The notes beneath the pieces are model-generated. The model was not told where the DNA came from. It searched no databases and saw nothing but the letters and a program-made list of their open reading frames with translations. This document shows positions 57,557 to 64,000 of a stretch of DNA of 64,000 nucleotides, piece after piece (the first letter of the stretch is position 1; each line of letters begins with the position of its first letter). Both the position numbers and the translations under genes were made by a program. The DNA is from Neptunomonas phycophila (GTDB lineage: Bacteria; Pseudomonadota; Gammaproteobacteria; Pseudomonadales; Balneatricaceae), in the NCBI RefSeq assembly GCF_001922575.1, contig NZ_MRCI01000003.1:62001-126000 (forward strand), written 5' to 3'.

Positions 57557-58138
57557 GTATTATAGTCTGATACTTTCTCGCCTCTTGTTAGCTATAGCGA
57601 TACAGCAGGAGGCGAATACGATGGATAACTCCGTTAATTCGATCTTACTAAAATAATGCCAATCATAACGGCACGATGTGGCTGTTATTAAATCGAAGCT
57701 CTTTAGTTTTTTATCCCGCTGTTCCCTGTAACAAAGTAACTGCGAACGCTAGCCAGTTACGCCGTTTAGTCACACAGATAATAACGGTGCTTGTTAAAAA
57801 ATATAAAAACCATCTAAAAATGATTAATACTTTAGTGCGTTTGACGGGCGCGTATAGTCAATGAGCGACACTCGGAAATTATTACCGGTTATTGGTTAAA
57901 TTTTTCCGAATATTCTTTTAAGAAAAATAAATAAAAAAGAATTTGATATATTAAGTAATTGAATTAAAAAGAAAAAACAAAACTGGCACGCAAATGGCTA
58001 TATCTCTAGTAATTAACGGAATTAATTCTACGGACACGAACTTAGAATTAGTTAGCCAACCTAATAGAGGCTCGTTAATAGTCAGTTTAACTGACTGTAT
58101 TAATAGAAGTACCTATTAATTATTGCGGAGGATTCGCT
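57527..58138. other. 612-base AT-rich region between glmS and the DUF1328 gene
   Basis: Contains a tiny frame at 57621-57656 (MDNSVNSILLK) with a strong AGGAGG 8 bases upstream, and the palindrome at 58080-58096. No longer credible gene or clear glmS terminator was seen; a 62-codon frame at 57676 lacks support. Confidence 0.5.
58080..58096. promoter_or_regulatory. Palindrome upstream of the DUF1328 gene
   Basis: AGTCAGTTTAACTGACT, two 8-base arms with one central base, 42 bases before the DUF1328 start; possibly a repressor operator or the -35 region of a stress promoter. Confidence 0.5.
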
Positions 58139-58312
58139 ATGTTACGCTGGGCTTTAACATTTTTTGTAGTTGCTATTATTGCAGCTGTTTTAGGATTTGG
58201 TGGTATCGCTGGTGCTAGTGCAGGTATTGCTAAAATATTATTTTTCGTCTTCGTTGTGTTGTTAGTTGTTTCACTAGTATCACACGTTCTTCGTGGTAAG
58301 CCTCCTGTATAA
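58139..58312 (+). CDS. Small DUF1328 membrane protein (YtjA-like)
   Basis: 57 residues, two hydrophobic helices: [20 protein letters not shown] and [19 protein letters not shown], joined by a Gly/Ala-rich loop (AGASAGIAK) and ending in RGKPPV. This is the complete pattern of DUF1328 inner membrane proteins, often induced in stationary or osmotic stress. The GGAGG ribosome site is 8 bases from the ATG. It precedes a DUF2383 gene in the same direction, separated by a hairpin. Confidence 0.85.
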   Translation: MLRWALTFFVVAIIAAVLGFGGIAGASAGIAKILFFVFVVLLVVSLVSHVLRGKPPV

Positions 58313-58338
58313 ACAGGAGCTCCACACCCTATGTTACA

Positions 58339-58360
58339 CCAGCGGTAGCAAAGCCGCTGG
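58339..58360 (+). terminator. Hairpin after the DUF1328 gene
   Basis: CCAGCGG / CCGCTGG arms with an 8-base loop, no T-run; possibly a partial terminator or a stabilising structure. Confidence 0.45.
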
Positions 58361-58419
58361 ATAGCATTAAAAGTTTAAAACTCCATGTACGTTTAATTAA
58401 TTTAAGTAGGAGAAAAACT

Positions 58420-58881
58420 ATGTCTATGTTTGGAACTCATGATAGCCGTCTTGTTAACGATATGATTTCAGTATGTCACGATGGCAAAGCTTTTTATAAA
58501 GACGCCGCTAAAGAGGTTAACTCCCCTCAATTGAGTGCTTTATTTACTGAAATGGCTGATATCCGAGCCTCAATTGAAAAGGATTTGCAGTCTACCGTGT
58601 CTTCGATGGGCGAAGAGCCAAGTGAAAGTGGCACATTAATTGGTAAAATGCGCAAAACTTACACCGATGTTATGTCTAACCTGTCAGATGAGACAGACTA
58701 TCGATACGTTGCTCAGCTTGAAGAAGCCGAAGATGATGCATTAGAAACCTTTAAAGAGTCTGTAGAAAAACTGGAAGACCCATTGCTAACATCGCGCCTA
58801 TCAAGCCATGTTGATGCCATCCAGCTGACACATAACCGCATGCGGGATCTTAAACACACGATGAAAGACACTCGTCATTAA
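58420..58881 (+). CDS. DUF2383 (PA2169-type) four-helix-bundle protein
   Basis: 153 residues, all-helical, ferritin-like: FYKDAAKEVNSPQLSALFTEMADIR and LEEAEDDALETFKESVEKL are typical. Members are stress-induced, cytoplasmic, and of uncertain function, with Glu/His residues on the helices that might hold metal. It follows the DUF1328 gene, so the two may be a stress-response pair. A bidirectional terminator follows. Confidence 0.82.
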   Translation: MSMFGTHDSRLVNDMISVCHDGKAFYKDAAKEVNSPQLSALFTEMADIRASIEKDLQSTVSSMGEEPSESGTLIGKMRKTYTDVMSNLSDETDYRYVAQLEEAEDDALETFKESVEKLEDPLLTSRLSSHVDAIQLTHNRMRDLKHTMKDTRH

Positions 58882-58916
58882 TACTCACAGGTAAACCTCA
58901 ATGGACAGAGGTCCAC

Positions 58917-58944
58917 AAAAAAAGGCTCGTAATGAGCCTTTTTT
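58917..58944. terminator. Bidirectional terminator between the DUF2383 gene and tpa
   Basis: AAAAAAAGGCTC / GAGCCTTTTTT with GTAAT loop; A-rich left arm and T-rich right arm serve both directions. Confidence 0.9.
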
Positions 58945-58961
58945 ATGTGCGCTAAAAATGG

Positions 58962-60338
58962 TTACAGTGTTACTTTTGCGAAAACGCGATCCAGAATATT
59001 GAGAATATCCTCAATTTGCTCTGCAGTGATGCACAAAGCCGGGCTCATATTAAGAATGTTGTTAAAGGTTTCAAAGCTACGATTAGTCCGACCTATTAAT
59101 AGACCTGCCTCTTTACAGGCATTAACAATTTGAATCGCTACCGCTTCGTCTACCGGCTCTTTAGTTTCGCGATTAAGTACTAGCTCAATACCGCAAAATA
59201 AGCCCTTACCCCGCACATCTCCAATCATCGGGTATTTTTCTTTCAAGGCGTGCAAACCCTGCAGTAAAACTTCACCCAGATGAGCACAGTTAGCAATCAA
59301 ACCTTCTTCTTCAATAATATTAAGATTAGCCAATGCTGCCGCTGGCCCAGCCAAGCAACCACCATAGGTAGAAATGTCTCGGAAAAAGCCCAGTTTATCG
59401 CCGTTATCTTCCTGCAACATTTGGTAGACAGCATCTGTTGTAACAGTACAGGAGATGGCCGCATACCCCGACGCAACACCCTTTGCCATAGTGACGATAT
59501 CCGGCTGAATGCCGTAATGTTGGTAGCCAAACCAGGCTCCCGTTCGACCTAAACCGCACACGACCTCATCAACAATCAACAAAATGTCGTATTTGCGGCA
59601 AATCCGCTGAATTTCGGCCATATACCCTTCTGGAGGTAAAATTACACCACCGCCAGCGGTAATAGGCTCAATGATGACGCCGCCCACAGTGTCCGGGCCT
59701 TCTTGTAGAATAACCTCCTCCATTAACTGCGCGGCTTTAATACCGTAATCTTCTACATCCCCAAATTGGCTGCGGTATTCAAAGCAGTGCGGAAATTCCA
59801 CAAAGTCTGGCACAAACGGTCCAAAATGGTCGCGACGTTGGGATTGGCCTGTAGCGCTCAATGCCGCAATGGTAGTGCCATGGTAGTCACGCTCACGGTA
59901 TAAAATTTTGCGTTTTTTCCCACCATATTTTTTATGAGAGATTTGGCGAACCATCTTAAATGCTTTTTCGTTTGCCTCAGAACCTGAGCTAGAATAAAAA
60001 ACTTTGCCCATCCCCGGCATTTTTTCCAGCAGACGGCTCGCAAAAACCGCTGCCGGTTTGCTCGCCATTGAACCAGCAAAGTAATTCAGCTCCATTAGCT
60101 GCTCGCTAATGGCATCCACTATCGCCTTGCGACCATAACCGACATTTGTCACCCAAACCCCGCCGGCGGAAGCATCGAGATAGCAATTGTCATCGGCATC
60201 CCATAAGTGCAGACCTTCCCCTTTGACATACAAAGGCATTCCTTTTTCAGCCGCCGCTGCCGGTGTTAAATGGTGCCATACATGTGCTTTATCCATCGTA
60301 TGGATTTGTTCATTGGTGTATTCGCTGTACTGAGACAT
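58962..60338 (-). CDS. tpa: Taurine--pyruvate aminotransferase (class III aminotransferase)
   Basis: 458 residues. PLP-dependent fold: GGVIIEPITAGGGVILPP, DEVVCGLGRTG and the Schiff-base lysine in VTMAKGVASGYAAIS, preceded by SSSGSEANEKAFKM. The cluster (sulfoacetaldehyde reductase, exporter, TauR, tauA) points to taurine plus pyruvate giving sulfoacetaldehyde and alanine. Hypotaurine is another possible substrate. Transcribed toward the DUF2383 gene, 26 bases after the reductase gene. No sulfoacetaldehyde acetyltransferase (xsc) is seen nearby. Confidence 0.85.
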   Translation of the reverse strand: MSQYSEYTNEQIHTMDKAHVWHHLTPAAAAEKGMPLYVKGEGLHLWDADDNCYLDASAGGVWVTNVGYGRKAIVDAISEQLMELNYFAGSMASKPAAVFASRLLEKMPGMGKVFYSSSGSEANEKAFKMVRQISHKKYGGKKRKILYRERDYHGTTIAALSATGQSQRRDHFGPFVPDFVEFPHCFEYRSQFGDVEDYGIKAAQLMEEVILQEGPDTVGGVIIEPITAGGGVILPPEGYMAEIQRICRKYDILLIVDEVVCGLGRTGAWFGYQHYGIQPDIVTMAKGVASGYAAISCTVTTDAVYQMLQEDNGDKLGFFRDISTYGGCLAGPAAALANLNIIEEEGLIANCAHLGEVLLQGLHALKEKYPMIGDVRGKGLFCGIELVLNRETKEPVDEAVAIQIVNACKEAGLLIGRTNRSFETFNNILNMSPALCITAEQIEDILNILDRVFAKVTL

Positions 60339-60364
60339 AATTTTGACCTCCTAACTCGGGTTCG

Positions 60365-61132
<768 letters not shown>

Positions 61133-61873
61133 TTATGACGTCAGTAGTTGTTGGCTGGTGTAAAATAAAGTCACGACAGACAACAGCGTTAAAATAGGTA
61201 AGGCGATAGTGCGATACGTTTTTGGTGGACGACGAGTAAAGCACCAGTGACCACATTGCACACCCGCTACCGCTGGTATGAGCAAGAGCAAAACGGGCTT
61301 CCAGATGGATAAATCAACCGCATCTGACAGCAACAATAAAGCGATAGAGACGATGTCGGTACAGGCCAAAAAAACGACGACGGTAGCGCGTTGTACTAAT
61401 GCATTTTGTGCGGTGCTCATGAGGTAGCAAATCAAAGGTAACCCGCCAACAGACGCCGCTGCGGTAAAGCCCCCCGAAATTCCCCCGACAATACGTGTAT
61501 AAGCAGCACGCTCTTTAATTTTGAAGGACGGTGAAAAAAACAGGCCAACCGCCATTAAAAGGATTAACCCACTAATCAGTATTTTAAGGGGCTGATCGGG
61601 TATAAAAAGCAACATTGAAAGCCCAATCGGGATCCCTGCAACGGCGCCCAAAGATAGATTTTTTACCATCGTCATATCGGCATGGCGGCGCACACTGGGT
61701 AATAAGCGCACAGCGCTAATCACATCAATAAATAGGGTAACAGGCACACTCATCTGAGCAGGCCAAATCAAGTTAAGCCCTGAAATGGCAATCGCTGCAA
61801 AGCCGAATCCAGTATAGCCACGTACAATTGAGGCTAAAAAAACGATAACACACGCAATTTCAAAATGAGGCAT
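61133..61873 (-). CDS. isfE: TauE/SafE-family exporter (IsfE-like)
   Basis: 246 residues, about eight membrane helices, GYTGFGFAAIAISGLNLIWP near the N-terminus and GGISGGFTAAASVGGLPLI in the middle as in the TauE/SafE family. Next to the reductase gene it would export isethionate from the cell. Nine bases separate the two genes. Sulfite export is the alternative for the family; the absence of xsc argues for isethionate here. Confidence 0.8.
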   Translation of the reverse strand: MPHFEIACVIVFLASIVRGYTGFGFAAIAISGLNLIWPAQMSVPVTLFIDVISAVRLLPSVRRHADMTMVKNLSLGAVAGIPIGLSMLLFIPDQPLKILISGLILLMAVGLFFSPSFKIKERAAYTRIVGGISGGFTAAASVGGLPLICYLMSTAQNALVQRATVVVFLACTDIVSIALLLLSDAVDLSIWKPVLLLLIPAVAGVQCGHWCFTRRPPKTYRTIALPILTLLSVVTLFYTSQQLLTS

Positions 61874-61999
61874 GGTAGCTCCAACTCTCCGCGTAAACGC
61901 ACTGGTTTGAAGTCAACAGGTGCCTCAAGCCGTGGAGTTAAGGTAGAGGGGAACTACCTGCTGGCGATAGTGCCAGCATGCAGGGAAAGTAGTACCAGA

Positions 62000-63475
62000 T
62001 TATAGAAATGCGTCGAAAGTGCGCTTTAAAGCCTGAATACCAGGCTCAATTTTGTGGTTTGCGATGGCCGAAAAGCCCAAGCGGAAATAATGGTTAGGTG
62101 GTTCTGGTTGGCTAAAATGTACGGCACCCGGCTCAATTAAAATACTATTTTTAGCCGCCGCCCACGAGACGGCTTCGGTATCAACACCTGGCGGGGCAGA
62201 TAACCACACAGACGTCGCTCCTGAGGTAATTTCCGTAGTTTTCATTTCGGGTAAATGTCGATCAATGGCGCTTGCCATACGTTCTAGTTTAGAGGCGTTG
62301 AGTTCGCGGATCTTACGTAAATAGGTATCGTAGTATCCCAAGGACAAAAAGAGGGCTACTTGTCGTTGGTTATTAACCGGCGGATGACGATACATCAAAC
62401 GACGCAACGAACGAACTTCGGAAATGAGCTCCTCATCTGCCACCATAAAACCCATCCGCAAGCCCGGCGAGATAGACTTAGACATACTGCCAATATAAAT
62501 CACTCGATTTTCCGTATCACGAGCCTTTAACGCTGGCTTAGGCGTTTTCTGCATATTAATTTCGGCATCGTAATCATCTTCAATAATGACAACATCATGC
62601 GCCGACGCCATCTCTAATAGCGCCTGACGACGCTCTTCTGATAATTCTGCTCCCGTAGGCACCTGATGGCTGGGTGTAACATAAAGATAATCACAGGCTT
62701 GGAGTCGCTCATCGACAATAATTCCTTCTTCATCAACAGGTTGAAGGTGTAGATCCGTGTCAAACTGAGCAAAGATGTTATGCGCGTCTCTAAAACCTGG
62801 GTCCTCTAAACCAACACGGGTGTCACGGTTACACAACAAGTTAGCCAGTAGGTAAAGGGAATTTTGGGTGCCGATCGTGATAATAATTTCATTAGGTTCG
62901 GCATAAATCCCACGGCGCGGTAACAAGCGTGTTCGCAGTTGTTCAATCAGCATCGGGTCGTCAGAGTCAACCAAGTCATTAATCCAATACTTATTCCAAC
63001 GACCGGACATACTTTTACGCGCGCAGTCGCGCCATTGTTCTAGCGGGAAAAACTCATGCTGTACCTGTCCATAGATAAAAGGGTACTCAAAACCCAACCA
63101 GTTATTGGGTTTAACAATATTAGGTTGGTCACTGGGATGTTTCTTAAACCGTTGGTGCCAGTTTAGCGAAGTGGACGAGTCAGCATGCACTGTTTTGGTG
63201 CCTATCGCTTCAGAAACTTGATACGTGTTAGTAACAAAATAACCTTTTCTTGGTCGGGATTCGATAAAGCCATTGTCCACTAGGCTCTCATAGATCAAAA
63301 CCACCGTATTACGGGAGATGCCCAGCATACTAGCCAAGCGGCGCGAAGACGGCAGGGCTTTATCCACTGGTAAGCAGCCCGACAAAATCAAGTCGACGAG
63401 GTGCTCCCGGACTTGATCTTGCAAGGTGCGTTCAGGATCAAACTCAATATGTAGGTAATGTTCTAGCACTGCCAA
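62000..63475 (-). CDS. tauR: TauR: MocR-type (GntR + aminotransferase-like) regulator
   Basis: 491 residues from a TTG at 63475; GTG at 63469 is also possible, and neither has a strong ribosome site. Winged helix of the GntR family: LPSSRRLASMLGISRNTVVLIYESLVDNGFI (key piece GISRNTVVLIYESL). The C-terminal domain has the aminotransferase fold with IIEDDYDAEI and the PLP Lys in IGSMSKSISPGLRMGF. Such regulators sense an amine such as taurine through PLP. It is divergent from tauA with 197 bases between them. Confidence 0.87.
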   Translation of the reverse strand: MAVLEHYLHIEFDPERTLQDQVREHLVDLILSGCLPVDKALPSSRRLASMLGISRNTVVLIYESLVDNGFIESRPRKGYFVTNTYQVSEAIGTKTVHADSSTSLNWHQRFKKHPSDQPNIVKPNNWLGFEYPFIYGQVQHEFFPLEQWRDCARKSMSGRWNKYWINDLVDSDDPMLIEQLRTRLLPRRGIYAEPNEIIITIGTQNSLYLLANLLCNRDTRVGLEDPGFRDAHNIFAQFDTDLHLQPVDEEGIIVDERLQACDYLYVTPSHQVPTGAELSEERRQALLEMASAHDVVIIEDDYDAEINMQKTPKPALKARDTENRVIYIGSMSKSISPGLRMGFMVADEELISEVRSLRRLMYRHPPVNNQRQVALFLSLGYYDTYLRKIRELNASKLERMASAIDRHLPEMKTTEITSGATSVWLSAPPGVDTEAVSWAAAKNSILIEPGAVHFSQPEPPNHYFRLGFSAIANHKIEPGIQALKRTFDAFL

Positions 63476-63534
63476 TACGCCTATTGTTTAAGGTTTGCTC
63501 CAAACTGAAGCAAAAAATACACCATACGCGTCAA

Positions 63535-63598
63535 CTGGACTGACGCTTTAAGGTAACTGGATCTATCCCATCGATGTCCACAGCTCCTAAGGTAACTG
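63535..63598. promoter_or_regulatory. Candidate TauR sites in the tauR-tauA intergenic region
   Basis: CTGGAC at 63535-63540 and CTGGAT at 63557-63562 lie 22 bases (two helical turns) apart in the same orientation; TauR of Rhodobacter is reported to use CTGGAC-type direct repeats. A separate 11-bp direct repeat TAAGGTAACTG occurs at 63549-63559 and 63588-63598. Confidence 0.55.
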
Positions 63599-63672
63599 CA
63601 AGGAAACACCAACACCTATTTTAGCGTTAATTTTTGCTTACTTAATGACCTTGACCGCTCAGGAGAAACATC

Positions 63673-64000
63673 ATGACCGTAAAACAGATTACACACTGTA
63701 TAAAAAAAGCCGCCGCACTATCACTGGCAACCGGTATTTTATTCTCTCAAATGGCCAGTGCTGACGATACGATCACTATTGGTTACCAAGGAATGATGAA
63801 CCCATGGAAAGCTGTCATTGCTGAAAAGCAGTTAGAAAAAGCAACAGGTAAAGACATTGAGTGGCGCCGGTTTGATTCCGGAGCAAAAGTTATTACAGCC
63901 ATGGCCTCTGGTGATATTGATATCGCAACCGCCGGCTCCAGCCCTATTGCCGCGGCCGTTAACCGTGGTCTAGAGATCGAGCTGGTTTGGATCCTCGAAA
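63673..64000 (+). CDS. tauA: Taurine ABC transporter substrate-binding protein TauA, N-terminal part
   Basis: Open to the window end, 109 residues visible. AGGAGA ribosome site. Signal peptide through ILFSQMASADD; the mature part starts ITIGYQGMMNPWKAVI and continues FDSGAKVITAMASGDIDIATAGSSPIAAA, the TauA sulfonate-binding segment. The rest of the transporter (tauB, tauC) presumably follows outside the window. Divergent from tauR. Confidence 0.87.
   Translation, partial: MTVKQITHCIKKAAALSLATGILFSQMASADDTITIGYQGMMNPWKAVIAEKQLEKATGKDIEWRRFDSGAKVITAMASGDIDIATAGSSPIAAAVNRGLEIELVWILE

Noticed and set aside
57676-57864. A 62-codon frame after glmS
   Set aside because: No ribosome site, no recognisable family and a composition like the AT-rich intergenic region.

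Overview
The window looks like the chromosome of a marine gammaproteobacterium of the Oceanospirillales type (Neptunomonas/Amphritea/Marinomonas-like). The grounds are inference from gene content: an mnmG-rsmG-parA-parB-atpIBEFHAGDC-glmU-glmS block beside a DnaA-box-rich origin, a taurine-to-isethionate cluster like that described in Chromohalobacter, and TTG/GTG start use. No rRNA, tRNA, CRISPR array, insertion sequence or integrase was seen.

Layout. 1-3297: envelope operon with the 3' part of a phosphoethanolamine transferase (eptA), a PAP2 phosphatase and an OmpR-type two-component pair. 3318-4744: srkA kinase and a small DUF6471 protein. 4885-9992: a yjfI-J-K-L-M-C operon (PspA-like, DUF350, DUF1190, ATP-grasp ligase) ending in a K+-channel/RCK gene. 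10062-13997: purine genes (adenine deaminase, an isopenicillin-N-synthase-like dioxygenase, a BMP-family binding protein, xanthine phosphoribosyltransferase). 14131-18911: quinone/redox genes (qorR-like, qorB-like, flavodoxin), a HAD hydrolase, an orphan PEP-CTERM protein and adhP. 18976-24406: an AT-rich cassette with a VasX-like type VI effector and two tandem immunity-type genes, bracketed by a 182-bp direct repeat of the 3' end of the 8-oxoguanine deaminase gene. 24214-29204: that deaminase plus the permeases and ATPase of the purine ABC transporter. 29717-36780: a metal-uptake operon (PepSY protein, accessory proteins, two binding proteins, ATPase, permease) followed by an ECF sigma gene under a Fur-like box. 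37074-40813: urate hydroxylase puuD, a decayed sigma-54 activator remnant, a RutR-like TetR regulator and an NCS2 purine permease. 40814-41782: oriC. 41783-57526: mnmG to glmS, with a TrmB-like regulator inserted before glmU. 58139-58881: two small stress-type genes. 58962-64000: taurine transaminase, sulfoacetaldehyde reductase, exporter, TauR regulator and the start of tauA.

How the genes work together. The purine genes lie in separate blocks on both sides of the effector and metal regions, but five purine-gene upstream regions carry variants of one 16-bp palindrome, CTGWC-N6-GWCAG, close to the known RutR operator; a RutR-like regulator is encoded at 38559. At puuD and the NCS2 permease the palindrome overlaps the -35 box of a promoter with the same geometry. 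Together they appear to form one purine-salvage/urate-producing regulon in which no xanthine dehydrogenase is visible, which makes the dioxygenase of unknown substrate interesting. The effector cassette looks like an insertion at the 3' end of a member gene of this regulon.

The end cluster fits taurine used for nitrogen: transamination to sulfoacetaldehyde, reduction to isethionate, and export, under TauR control with two spaced CTGGAY half-sites before tauA.
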